A stretch of 64,000 nt of DNA, from assembly GCF_030035675.1 (NCBI RefSeq), contig NC_084482.1:219007943-219071942 (forward strand), read 5' to 3'. Positions 37,445 through 48,059 of the stretch are shown piece by piece. Every line of letters begins with the position of its first letter. Positions within the stretch are counted from its first letter, which is position 1. The notes under the pieces were generated by a model that was given only the letters and a program-made list of their open reading frames with translations, ran no database searches and was not told the DNA's origin. A program made the position numbers and the translations under genes. Source of the DNA: Rhineura floridana (Eukaryota; Chordata; Lepidosauria; Squamata; Rhineuridae).

Positions 37445-37953
37445 TCATGAATGACTAAAGTGCATTATGATATGCATTATGACTCTGTAATGGCTTCTGG
37501 CCCTTTACACTTTTCTTTACATGTAGGAGTTTATCACAAGCTGATAAACTAAACAGGCACTAAACAGCAGTAAAATTAAAAACAATAGTTGGCACATAAC
37601 AATGACAACAACTCCTTTGGGTGAAGTGATATGGGATGCCAGTTTATCAGCTTTGGAGGGGGCATCAGGAAAGAACAAGAAAATAAGTAGTAACAAATGT
37701 GTTGTACCTCAAACTAGAAGAATGTCCTTTAAACTATTTCTGAAAAATGTGAGTATCACAGTAGGCTGTTTTTACATTTATTAGATTTAATACTTCCAAA
37801 AATAATGGACCAGTACATATATGTGGTTTAACCTGAAGCTTTCATAGAGAAAGCCAATCCATTTACATCTAAACTTTCTGGGATGGGGTATTAGCTGCTG
37901 GTGCTGGTTCTAAATGGGGCAATGTTGACTGTGATCAGTGCCAAACAGACTCT

Positions 37954-38270
37954 GGGCTGCAGTCATACCATACATTTATTCCACTCTAGCTCCACTTGAA
38001 AGAGTCATAGTTTTCCCCAAAGTATCCTGGAAAGTGTGGTTTGCAAAGGGTGCTGAGAGTTATTAGGAGACCCGGTTCCCCTCTCAGAGTTCCTTCCTAG
38101 GAAAGAAGGATTGATTGTTAAACTATTTGGGGAATTTTAGCTCTCACGGGAGAATAGGGGCCTCCATGCAACTCTCAGCACCCTTCACAAACTGCCAGGA
38201 TCCTTTGGGGCAGCCATGACTCTTTCCAGTGGAAGAAGAGTTAAACAAATGTATGGTGTGAAGGTGGCCC
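37954..38270. mobile_element. Palindromic MITE M3
   Basis: The termini GGGCTGCAGTCATACCA and TGGTGTGAAGGTGGCCC form an imperfect inverted repeat, and the arms match 11119-11454. Another partial M3 piece (AATCCTGGGAAATGAAG) directly follows at about 38325-38360 and is interrupted by the solo LTR. Confidence 0.75.
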
Positions 38271-38360
38271 TAGTCTGAAGGCCTTGTGTGTTGCCTCGGC
38301 CTACCCAGACCACATACACACCGAAGAATCCTGGGAAATGAAGTTTGTGAAGAGTGCTGA

Positions 38361-38958
38361 TGAAGGAGGATTGTTTTAATATACAAATATATTTCTTTAG
38401 AGAACTAGAATTTTTCTTTTCTTTTTTCCTATGATAACAATTCCCTCATTCTCTCAGCTAAAAATCCTCTCCTTGAGGTTGTCTCCTCAGCCTGGCATCC
38501 ATGGTGACTGTATGCCTAGAACGCTTAGTACAGCTTGACCCTTGGTATGATAAGATCAACGGAACAGAACTTGTACCGAGCATCCCAGCTCTCCAAGGCC
38601 TGGGACAAAATAACATTGTAATGTAGATAGTTCATAGCTGAAATGTGCTGGTAACATTAGAATTACTGAGAAATTACCTGATTGGCTAGAAGTTAATGTA
38701 GACAGTGTAACCCCTATGTAATCACTATGTAACACCAATGCAATGCTCATGTATAACCCCTTGATTGGATATGCTAATGTCTTTGTTCTAAAATGTATAA
38801 AAACCCTATGCAAAAAGTGCCATGTTGCAGAGCTCCACCAAACATCATGGGAGACTGACCGTACACACATAATCAATAAAGGCCTACCTTTGCTGCATGC
38901 CTGTGTTTTCAGTTTCCTTAAGGACACCCAGTGTAACGAATCCCAAAATTTCCCATCA
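38361..38958 (+). mobile_element. Solo LTR of a gamma-type ERV (fossil)
   Basis: This 598 bp block begins TG, ends CCCATCA, and is flanked by a perfect 4 bp duplication CTGA (38357-38360 and 38959-38962), the length typical of gammaretroviral integration. It contains GTATAAAAACCC and, further on, AATAAAGGCCTACC, closely parallel to the LTR at 14635-15268. No internal sequence remains, consistent with recombination between two LTRs. It looks whole as a solo LTR. Confidence 0.8.
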
Positions 38959-39197
38959 CTGACAGTTGAATGGTGTGACTGTGGCCTGGCTCCTACAAAG
39001 TCTTGCTACGCTAATAGCACTGTGTACATGTTGGTATTGGGATATGCACTTGAACCCTTCAAGCAGGGTCTTCATTGACATTTATCCAGGGATAAAATAA
39101 GGCAGAGGGTTTATTATATGAGGAAACATGTAAACAAAACCACAGTAAATATTTTCCCTTTGAGGAAAGGTTGATTTGTTTCTTGCTTTTCAGTTGT

Positions 39198-39666
39198 TTC
39201 AAATTAAATATATACTGTACGTAAATGGACAATTGCCAAGAAAGTCCAGCACTATTCAAAAGAGGCAAAAATGAGGAGACTGGGAGCCAAGCTGGGAGAG
39301 GCGGTTCTCTGCCTGAGACTGTGAGGAGATGCTGCCGTCACATTAGACAATAGATAATAGGCTTGGGTGATCAATAGCAGTGAGCAACCTCATATCTTCG
39401 TAATGTTCAGGAGTAACTAATCCATGCTCTGTGGTTGGTCATATAGCTTGATCCAGGTTCCTATGATGGTGTTTCAGAGCTTGGAAAAGTTACTTTTTTA
39501 ACACTACAGTGGCCATGCTGGCTAGGGCTGATGGATGGCCACTGGATTGGGCTGATGGGAGTTGTAGTTCAAAAAAGTAATTTTTCCAAGCTCTGTGGTG
39601 TTTCTACTATAAAGTTCAGGCCCAACTCACCCTTTCCCAGCACTGATCTTTCCTGCAGTGAGTTCT
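39198..39666 (+). repeat. Duplicated upstream block of V2R-C (copy of 20527-20852)
   Basis: Alignment to the V2R-B upstream block runs to GAGTTCT at 39660-39666. After that the sequence switches to the middle of exon 3. An M2 MITE at 39475-39595 is the only large difference. Confidence 0.88.
39475..39595. mobile_element. hAT-like MITE M2 with 8 bp TSD
   Basis: The ends are CAGAGCTTGG and CCAAGCTCTG. The perfect 8 bp duplication TGGTGTTT lies at 39467-39474 and 39596-39603. The paralogous site near 20778 (ATAGTGTTTCTAC) is empty, confirming both insertion and element ends. Confidence 0.93.
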
Positions 39667-39992
39667 TAATCTGGAACAAAAAGAGGACACAAGACAACAG
39701 ATTTTAACCACTTGTTTCTGCTATCACAGACTTTGTGGAGAAAGCTTTTCACTGTGTATACTCAAAGCCAGCCTTTTCTGTGAAAGGCCCTACAAGATGC
39801 AGGGAGAAAGAGAAACTGGAGATTCTGGCCCAGGATGTCTTGGAAGAAAGCCTGTCTTTAGGCACCTACCATATTTACAATGCTGTCCAAGCTGTGGCAC
39901 AAGCCTTAAATGCTGCACATTCATCCAGATTCAGTTGGCGGATGGTGGTGGGTGGAGACACATTGGAACTTCCAAGGCTACAGCCATGGCAG
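39667..39992 (+). pseudogene. V2R-C exon 3 remnant
   Basis: It matches 28451-28776 with no length change and keeps NIYNAVQAV-like (HIYNAVQAVAQALNAAHSS) and LQPWQ before the donor CAG|GTACTT. TAA at 39705 interrupts it. Confidence 0.94.
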
Positions 39993-40161
39993 GTACTTTG
40001 TTTTTGCACTCACAGATCATTCCATACAAAAATATAATCGGCTCTATGGTACAGCAGTTGTGATCTTGTAGCCCCGTCTCAGATTTTTGAAATGTTGTGG
40101 TAACGAGTGGGACCTACTGTGGTAACGAGTGGGACCTAAATGTTGTGATATATCCATTTAT

Positions 40162-40252
40162 GCCAGTCTGGTGCCCTCCAGATGTTTCAGTTGTGCTGAC
40201 TGGGGCTGATGGGAGTTATGGTCAAAAACATCTGGAAGGCATGAGGCTGGTG
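40162..40252. mobile_element. MITE-like hairpin shared with V2R-B
   Basis: This is the counterpart of 28884-28973 at the same position after exon 3. The arms are CTGGTGCCCTCCAGATGTTT and its diverged complement. Confidence 0.7.
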
Positions 40253-40735
40253 GAGGCTGCAGCATAACTTCACCACCACCCAAACAGAGGCAGTCCCTTG
40301 GAATACTAAAATGAGGTAGTCAGCATGTTATTCCACTCCACACAGAGGAGGAGTTTTTATTTTTGAATGTTCTCTTAAGTTGGCTTTTTTTTTTTTCCAA
40401 CAGCCTGCAACTATAAAACATCAAGAAATGGCTCACAAGCCTTTCTCCTTGCTGGGTTAGCTTTCTACATAATTCATGCAGAAATTGGAGAGAGTTTGAT
40501 GACATCAGGATGATTTTATGTGGCAATACATACAGTAGTTTATACCACTTTCCTTCATATTAACCTTAGACTCCCTCATACCCTGAATCGAAATGTGGGG
40601 GGGGGAATGTATAATAACGCAAGTCTCATGCACAGATGGTGACTCATGAATTAGGGCTCTGAAGAGACAAAGTGGAGGTGTCTAGCATATTTTTCCTGTT
40701 TTCTAAATGGTGGCATTTGTTTTCTCTCATTCTAG

Positions 40736-40963
40736 CTCCACCCTTTCCTGAGAAACGTCCAATTTTACAATTCTTCCACAGATGGCCTGTATCTGGATGA
40801 GAACAGTGAGCTGGCAGCTGACTTTGATATTGTGAACTGGGTGAAGCTTCCCAATAACTCCATCCTTAAAGTGAAAGTTGGGGCTATTGAGAGACAACCC
40901 TCCTTGGGTAGGAAGGTCACCATTGACCAGGATATTACTGAGTGGCCCAGATTGTTTAACAAG
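40736..40963 (+). pseudogene. V2R-C exon 4 (intact in itself)
   Basis: It is 228 nt and open, with LHPFLRNVQFYNSS, YLDENSELAADFDIVNW and DITEWPRLFNK. Splice sites are intact (TCTAG|CTC and AAG|GTGGGA). It is non-functional only because of the rest of the gene. Confidence 0.94.
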
Positions 40964-41304
40964 GTGGGAAGTAACTATTTGTTTTGTTTTATTTCCGTTA
41001 ATCAGGTACCCTTGGACCCTCCAGATGTCAATGAACTAAAGTTTCCATCATCCCTGGTCATTGGCCCTGCTTGCTGGGGCTGATGGGAGTGGTAGTTCAG
41101 CAACAATTGGAATGAAAGTTCCCCACACTTGCCTGTAGTGTTTGCTAACTTCTAACAATGTAAAACAAAAATAAGATTTTTCACAAAAGGAAGAAAAACA
41201 TGGGATAGTGCAATGGGATGTGAGCAGACTCTCCGCAATCCCAGGCAACAACTGAGGTTTTTAATATTTATGTGAATCCACTGGGTGAACTCATCTGGAG
41301 ATTT

Positions 41305-41530
41305 GGGCTGTGAATATTGATGGCTTCCAGCTCTCTCATTTACATTTGATCATAGGGTGGCAGTGGAGATTTTATGAACGCAAAGAAATTGCTGATCAGC
41401 CTAATGGCCCATCTAGTCCAGCACCCTGTTGCCTACAGTCACCAAACAGATGCCTTTGGGAAGCCCACAAGTTATGGGGCTTCTTATCCTGAAGATAGTA
41501 TTAATTCATCATAAGTAGTAGCCATTCATC
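41305..41530 (-). mobile_element. CR1 3' UTR fragment, antisense
   Basis: The phrase ATGGCCCATCTAGTCCAGCA is shared with the CR1 3' UTR at 23060-23090. It is truncated and diverged. Confidence 0.6.
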
Positions 41531-41534
41531 CACC

Positions 41535-41865
41535 AAATGAGGTTCAGCATCCAGGAGCAGGGACTTTTCAGCTGTGGCACCAACTCTACGGAATGCATTC
41601 CCCCAGGAAGGCTTGCCAGGCTCATGCATGAAGCCAAATCATGGCTCTTTATTGCAGTCTGTGGTCCAGATAGAATTTGATATTTTTGTTTCTGATTTGG
41701 CTTTTGTTTTCTGGTTTTGTTGACATTTACTACTGGTGCTAATACATTGGATTTTTCCTTGTTGCTTTTTGCATTTTCTTTTGATAGTTGGTTTCTTTTA
41801 TTTTGTTTGACATGCTGTAAGCCAGTTTGGGTTGTCCCATGTGATGCACTTTTATTTGTCTTTTT
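41535..41865 (+). mobile_element. L2-like 3' fragment
   Basis: TGTGGCACCAACTCTACGGA is followed by GCCAAATCATGGCTCTTTAT, matching a piece at 33555-33660. It encodes a WNA(F/I)P-like remnant and a T-rich 3' UTR. The family assignment is tentative. Confidence 0.5.
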
Positions 41866-41879
41866 TCAAAAATGACTCA

Positions 41880-43460
41880 AGATGTCTTACAATAATAATA
41901 TATCCAGGCAATCAATCACAAAAGCAACAATACCATAAAACAGAGATGCAGAAGAGAGAATACTTAAGTGAAAATCCTTCTTAAAGAACCAGGTTTTAAG
42001 CAAGCACATCAAATATTCAGTGCTGGAGCTTGATAGATTTAACCTGGAAGGGCATTCCTCAAGGTGGGGACATCACAGAGTAGACCCTGCTCCCCAATAT
42101 CCCCTGCCACACCTCAGATGGGTGGGTAGTATGGAGCAAACCCTCCAATGCTAAATAGAGCATGTGGAAAGGAACATATAGGATTAGGGCATTAGTCTGG
42201 GTGCCATCTGTGAGGTCAATCCAAAACTGTAATAGAACTGCTGAAGTGGACAAGCTGTTCCCTTTGTTAAGTTAATGGCCCTAACTGGGCCTGTAATGCA
42301 TCCTGTTTACATTACTAAAGAGCTGGCCAAGCACAGATGTGTTGCCCTAGAAATTGTGAACTAGGGTTGCTTCCAGAAGGAGAAGCAGGCTGTGCCCCTG
42401 CTCACCAGGCTGGAAGCCTCATCAAACCTTCAGTATGTATTATTTATTTGTTTTTATTTTATTCAGCTTATATACCGCCCGACTAGCAAACAGCTCTCTG
42501 GGCGGTGAACATAAAAACATATACAATAATAAAATTACAGGATCTACTACAACAAGTATATAAAAGTACACCATCAAAAATAAAATTACAACATTTACTC
42601 AAATTAACTTAGATTAAAATGCCTCAGAGAAGAGAAAGGTTTTAACCTGGCGCCGAAAGGATAATAGTGTCGGCGCCAGGCGTACCTCCTCGGGGAGACT
42701 ATTCCACAATTCGGGGGCCACCACTGAGAAGGCCCTAGATCTTGTTACTACCCTCCGGGCCTCCCTATGGGTCGGGACCCGGAGGAGGGCCTTCGTAGTA
42801 GACCGTAGTGTACGAGCCGATTCGTATCGGGAGAGGCGTTCCAGCAGATATCGTGGTCCCGCGCCGTATAAGGCTTTATAGGTTAGTACCAACACTTTGA
42901 ATCTGGCCCGGAAGCATATTGGAAGCAATACGTATGTAGGAGAGCAATAGGTATGGAGCTGAGATGACACAGAGGCCTGACTTGCTGTCTGTGCTGAAAA
43001 CAAAGCTATGACTTTGGGGGACTCTCCTAATGGAGGTGCAAGTTCTGTTCAGGTGGTGAAGCTGTGAGCCCTTCCATCTTATGCTCAGGCTCTCTGTGTG
43101 TAAATTAATCCATACATCACTAAGACAAAACCATTTCCAATGACCTTCATTCCAAGGAAACCAACATGCTGGCACACCTGAACTCTTTCACTGCTCAGAG
43201 TCTCCATGCAACAGCATGAAAGAAGGTGGTCAGTAGAGTTACCTGGCCCCAAGCCATTTAGGGGTTTAAAAGTTAAAACCAGCACCATGAACGGTGCCCA
43301 GAAACAAACTGGCAACCAATGTAGACGAAACAAAATGGGTGTAACATGCTCCAAATGCCTCATTGTAATCAAGAGACTGGGAGTGGGGTTTTGCATGAGT
43401 TGCAGTTTCTGAACATTTGTCAAGGGCAACCCCACATAGAGTATGGTACAGTGGTCATTC
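41880..43460 (-). mobile_element. Old L2-type LINE, antisense, in V2R-C intron 4
   Basis: Minus-strand pieces read GLPLTNVQKLQLMQNP and FRLHWLPVCFWAPFMVLVL (about 43270-43435), with a diverged 3' part extending to about 41880. It is interrupted by a younger L2 fragment at 42435-42925. Confidence 0.65.
42435..42925 (-). mobile_element. Younger L2-type 3' fragment, nested in older L2
   Basis: The minus-strand frame is open (VLVLTYKALYGAGPRYLLER, then APELWNSLPEEVRLAP), with the GGGCGG hairpin tail and AAAT-type end. It matches the family at 1505-2375. GTATGTA occurs at both ends (about 42432 and 42931) and may be the target duplication. Confidence 0.85.
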
Positions 43461-43469
43461 CATATAGCT

Positions 43470-43600
43470 GTATATCAGAAGAACTATATATCTGTACATC
43501 AAAAGAAAGGAGCCCTGGGCTTCTACTGGGAGGAAGGGTGGGATATAAATCTAATAATAAATAAATAGAATGAATGAATAAATAAATAAAAGAAATACCT
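43470..43600 (+). mobile_element. L2-type 3' tail
   Basis: GCCCTGGGCTTCTACTGGGA is followed by GGGTGGGATATAAATCTAAT and an imperfect AAAT tail. Confidence 0.65.
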
Positions 43601-43749
43601 TCAATAACTACCTTCATAAAAGGACCTGGACCTACTTGGTCATTAAATTAGTCATTAAACCTCTAGCCCACCGGCTCCTTTCCAACCATGTGCGTCATTT
43701 ACATTACACCTATCATGTTTTGTCTGATGGTCCTTGTCTTTGTGATTAG

Positions 43750-44267
43750 ACACTTCCTCATGCAAGGTGCACTGAAAGCTGTTGCCCTGGATACACCAGG
43801 GAGATTCAGGAAGGACAGCCAATTTGTTGCTATGGTTTATTTATTTATTTATTTCATTTCATTTTTAAACCGCCCATAGCTAATAGCTCTCTGGGCGGTG
43901 TACAAACAGAGTTAAAATACAATGTTACAATAAAAAAACCAAGTTGTTACTTGGTTGCTTTGGTCCAGAATTGTTAATGGCCCACTAACTAGGTTTTGGG
44001 TCCAGTTGGATCAGAAGCAATATGCCTAAGCCCCTCACAAGTTGAAATCCATTTGACAGCCCCTCTAACATGCAGACATATCTGGAGCAAACTTGAAGTC
44101 CCCCAAACCATAGTTTTATCCATTATCAGTTTTATATCCATGGCAGAAGGTAACAGCTGTTGCTGTGCAATTTCCAGCCATATCATGTACCAACATGATC
44201 AATCCAACGTACAAACCAACCTATGGTTGCACTCCGTGTACAGAAGGAACCATCTCCTCTCAAGAAG
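43750..44267 (+). pseudogene. V2R-C exon 5, split by a LINE tail
   Basis: Exon sequence 43750-43837 encodes [15 protein letters not shown]. It resumes at 44229 and ends at the donor GAAG|GTAAAT. Removing the insert and one copy of CTATGGTT (43830-43837 and 44221-44228) leaves 127 nt, the standard exon length. The acceptor GTCTTTGTGATTAG is better than that of V2R-B. Confidence 0.93.
43838..44220 (-). mobile_element. LINE 3' tail inserted in V2R-C exon 5
   Basis: This 383 bp antisense insert begins with ATTT units and AACCGCCCATAGC...AGCTCTCTGGGCGG, the L2-type 3' hairpin. It is flanked by a perfect 8 bp duplication. Its 5' truncation point is at 44220. Confidence 0.85.
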
Positions 44268-44344
44268 GTAAATGTCCCATGGGGAAATAAGGTAAACTTT
44301 TACTCAGAAAGAAGAGTTGTGATCATGATGTATCCTTGAGCCCT

Positions 44345-44545
44345 CAAAAACCCATAGCTCAGTGGCATGAGCATCTTCTTTGCATGCAGAAGAGCCCAAG
44401 TTCAATTCCCCAACATCTCCGGGTAGAGCTAGGAAAGAGTCCCTGCCTGGAACCTTGGACAGCCTCTGCCTGTCAGTCTGGACAATAGTGAGGTAGATGG
44501 ACCAATGAGTCTGACTTGGTATAAGGCAGGTTCCTATGTTCCCAT
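44345..44545 (+). mobile_element. tRNA-derived SINE, near full length
   Basis: It runs from CATAGCTCAGTGG through AAGTTCAATTCCCCAACATC and GATGGACCAATGAGTCTGAC to GGCAGGTTCCTATGTTCC. It is the counterpart of 34151-34300 at the same position after exon 5. Confidence 0.85.
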
Positions 44546-44779
44546 GAGCCTCAGAATCTTCCAGAATGTGCTCAGATTCTGTGGCAGACAATTTCCTTGA
44601 TGATTGTGGTGACATGTTAGAAATGGTTCCCTCGGGGTGGAATGTTCAAAAACCATTCTGGAACATTCTTCTATTTTCTGTTGACCAGACCACTCCCAAG
44701 GGCAACTTTGATTCTCTCCTAGACATAACCTTTTAACTTGCTTTAGCAAAGTATTCTGCAAACCAGTAAGGTGGGATTA

Positions 44780-44925
44780 GATAGGTTCTGGGCTCCTGAT
44801 GAGAGGAGGAGCAGGATATAAATCTATTGATTGATTGGTTGGTTGGTTGGTTGGTTGGTTGGTTGGTTGGTTGGTTGGTTGGTTGGTTGGTTGGTTGGTT
44901 GGTTGGTTGGTTGGTTAAAAGATTT
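44780..44925 (+). repeat. LINE tail with expanded (GGTT)n microsatellite
   Basis: CTGGGCTCCTGATGAGAGGA and a GGATATAAATCTATTGATTG tail run into about 20 GGTT units. The array probably grew from the LINE tail repeat. It is absent from the V2R-B intron at the matching place. Confidence 0.85.
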
Positions 44926-45234
44926 ATGGACATACAGTGACTGCTTCTGGCAGGCCATTGGAAGAATGTGATGACTCATAAACCCATGAATTTACTGATG
45001 ACTAATAACTTGAAGTAGATTAGTCATAAACTAGTACAAAAAAGACGAAAGTATGGTTTGTATCTCAGCTGTGAAGATGATTTTCTGGTGGGGTAATGCT
45101 ATGCCAGTCTCTCCCTCCAGTCTAACCTATTACACATGGTTCCCTGTTGGATAACAATTCTCACTGGAAACTTATCAGTTTTATGATGGAACCCATTGGG
45201 AGAATGCTGGTGCAGTCAGGAAGTGATGGCCATC

Positions 45235-45375
45235 AACTTGGATGGTTTACAAGAAGATTAGAAAAATCTATGGAGGATAAGACTACTGATGGCTACTAGC
45301 CATGATAGCTAAGCTCTGCCTCCACTGGTGGAGGCAATGTGCCTCTGAATATCTGATGCTGGGAATCACAGATGG
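45235..45375 (+). mobile_element. CR1 3' fragment
   Basis: TGGATGGTTTACAAGAAGAT reads like the CR1 C-terminus (DGFKRRLDKFMED-type), followed by GGCTACTAGCCATGATAGCT of the 3' UTR, as in the antisense copy at 23230. Confidence 0.75.
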
Positions 45376-45377
45376 TT

Positions 45378-45493
45378 CAGAGCTTGGAAAAGTTACTTTT
45401 TTGAACTACAACTCCCATCAGCCCGATCCAGTGGCCATGCTGGCTAGGGCTGATGGGAGTTGTAGTTTAAAAAAGTAACTTTTCCAAGCTCTG
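45378..45493. mobile_element. hAT-like MITE M2
   Basis: This 116 bp hairpin has CAGAGCTTGG and CCAAGCTCTG ends and is nearly identical to 12901-13016. I do not see a convincing 8 bp target duplication. Confidence 0.85.
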
Positions 45494-46880
45494 CAAATGG
45501 GGAGAGTGTTGCTGATGCACTCAGGCTCTGCTTGTGAGATTCCCATTTGGACAACAGGTTGGCCATTGTGAGGACAGTGTGATGCTTCATGACAGGCCTT
45601 TGGCCTAATCTGGCAGGGCTCTGCTTTCATACGCCATTGCAGGACATGTGCCAGGGCAGCAGAGCAGGGGTGTCACTACCAGAGTGCAGAGGGTGCACCC
45701 AGCACCCAGGTGTCACCATGAGGGGGGTGACACCCAGAGCCGCCCCGCCCCGTGCAGTTGCCCACTGCAGCAGAGGCTCACTCCACAGAACTAGAATCTA
45801 GAAAGAGTTCCAGAGGAGGAGTATGGGCTAAAGTAATTTGCCTTGCCCAACATCAGAGTGAGGCCTTTCCTCAAAATGACTTCACCCAGTGAATTCACAT
45901 AAGCAGGAGAGGAGGCTCCTTCTTAAAAAAAAAAAAAGTCACCCAAACAGAATAGGATCTTGAGTTCCAGCCCTCAGGGTAATCTCTCATGGGAGGATCT
46001 GCTTCAGCCTCCCCTCAATAGCCATTCATTTCCACAGAATTAGGGTCCTTGGAGCCTTTCTAGCTCATGGCCAAGATGGGAGCAGAGTTGGGGCCTCTTG
46101 CCTCCACTGTAACTTCTCTGCTGTGTGGAAGAATGGGCTGAAGGAGGGAGGAAATATAGTGCCTTCTTTCCGGGGGTCCTCTGCCCTCCTGCATCCTATG
46201 TCCAGGTCAACTGTTACCATCGGAGGCCAGCTTCCCTTATCAAGGCCAGTTCCAGCCACAATGTTCCTTTTGACATTGGGAAGTTCTGTGCAAGGTAGAT
46301 GAAGAGCGGGGACCCCACAGGGCCAATGGAGCCACTTAAGTCATCAGAATGGACCATTCTTTGGATCCAGAATGTCTTCTTGTTTGATCATCAGCAGGTA
46401 CTGTTGAAAGTGGATGAGTCTCTTGGTAGCAAGTAATGGGGAATCCTATGCATACATATATAATCATAGATATTAAGAAGGTAAATGTTTTATAATCATA
46501 AAGAATTAAGTATTGAATTGCAGGCCTGTTGGGGCCCTGAAGATTCAGGCTCATAGAGAACCCCAAGCAAAAACCTGTTGCAAAAACCTGTTGCAAACAG
46601 CAGTGGTCAGAGGGACCTTCTGTTTCTTGTTGGATCATCAGCAGGTACTGTTGAAAGTGGATGGGCCTCTTGGTAGCAAGCACCAGTCAGAGTGCACAGC
46701 AGTGGGCTGGATGGACCAATGATCTGGCCTAGTGAAGAGACTTAATGGTTATTATTAGTGACCCTGAAATTGCTCAAATTTAATTGGTCACCACAAAAGC
46801 TGAGAAATATGTTTAATATAAGAGATCAACCAGCACATTGGATAGCATTTTGTCTTTCTTGACTTTCTTGTTCTTTTCAG
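45494..46880 (+). other. V2R-C intron 5, distal part
   Basis: No gene is seen. A block of about 70 bp, ATCATCAGCAGGTACTGTTG and beyond, occurs at about 46384 and again at about 46634, a local duplication. The end matches the V2R family acceptor with a good pyrimidine tract (CTTTCTTGTTCTTTTCAG). Confidence 0.5.
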
Positions 46881-47791
46881 ATGCAGATGATTGTGACAAG
46901 TGCCCAGAAGATCAGCATCCAAACAAAGACCAAGTTCAATGTGTCCCCAACATTATCACCTTCCTATCCTATAAAGACCTTCTGGGGATCCTCCTGGCTT
47001 CCTTTGCCCTTTTCTTATCTTTAACCACAGGCTTTATATTAGGAATCTTCATCAAATACAAGGAAAGTCCAATAGTCAAAGCCAACAATCGGGACCTCTC
47101 CTACATCCTCCTCATCTCCCTCCTGCTTTCCTTTTTGTCCTCCTTCCTGTTGATTTGACAACCAAGTAAAGTCAACTGCCTTCTCCGACAGATGGCCTTC
47201 AGCATCATCTTCTCAGTTGCTGTCTCTTCTGTGTTGGCAAAAAACATCACTGTGGTGCTGGCCTTCCTGGCCACAAAGCCAGGGAACAAAGTGAGGAGAT
47301 GGCTGGGGAAGAGTCTGGCCAACTCCACTGTCATATCCTGTTCCAGTATCCAAGTTGGCATTTGCACCATCTGGTTGGGGATCTTTTCCCCATTCCCAGA
47401 CTCTGACATGCACTCCCAGCCTGGAGAGATCATCCTGCAATGCAACGAAGGGTCTACTGCCATGTTTTATAGTGCCCTCGGCTATATGGGTTTCTTGGCT
47501 GCTGTCTGCTTTTCTGTGGCTTTCCTAGCTAGGAAGCTGCCTGGGGCCTTCAATGAAGCCAAGCTGATCACCTTCAGCATGCTGGTCTTCTGCAGTGTTT
47601 GGGTGTCCTTTGTGCCCACCTACCTGAGCACCAAGGGGAAATACATGGTAGCCGTGCAGGTCTTCTCCATCTTGGCCTCCGGTGCTGGGCTTCTGGTCTG
47701 CATCTTCATTCCCAAGTGCTACATTATTGTCCTGAGGCCTGATCTGAATACAAAGGAGCACTTGACCACAAAAAGGAAAGAAGAAATCTGA
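46881..47791 (+). pseudogene. V2R-C exon 6 with a premature stop
   Basis: The frame is preserved throughout, with linker [47 protein letters not shown] and [16 protein letters not shown] single TGA at 47156-47158 follows the second helix. No indel is seen. The normal terminal TGA is at 47789-47791. Confidence 0.95.
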
Positions 47792-48059
47792 TTCTTCTGA
47801 AACAGTTTTTCAGCAGCATGGCAAAACCTCTCTGTATTTCATATTATGTACAATTATGCCACAGAAGAGACTGCATCTCTGGCTACTTTCATGGTTCCTG
47901 GTACTGAGAGACACTTCCTATCTAAAAATGCACCCAGAACAATTTGTTTTAAAGTATGGCATCAATTGAGGGAGGGGGACAAATGGCACTTTAGTAATGC
48001 ACTGTAGCACCAATCAAATAACTGATCAATAAAATAAACTGAGGAGGAAATTGGTTTTT

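Larger units (their letters stand above)
39667..47791 (+). pseudogene. V2R-C, truncated V2R pseudogene, paralogue of V2R-B
   Basis: The exons are: 3 (3' 326 nt only, 39667-39992), 4 (40736-40963), 5 (43750-43837 plus 44229-44267) and 6 (46881-47791). Exons 1, 2 and the first 490 nt of exon 3 are gone. A deletion joins the duplicated upstream block directly to exon 3. Exon 3 has TAA at 39705-39707 where V2R-B has CAA. Exon 5 carries a 383 bp LINE tail with an 8 bp duplication. Exon 6 has TGA at 47156-47158 after the second helix, where the other receptors have GGC. Otherwise exon lengths and splice sites are preserved, so the loss is fairly recent. Sequence is closest to V2R-B in exons 3-5 and introns. 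Confidence 0.95.
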
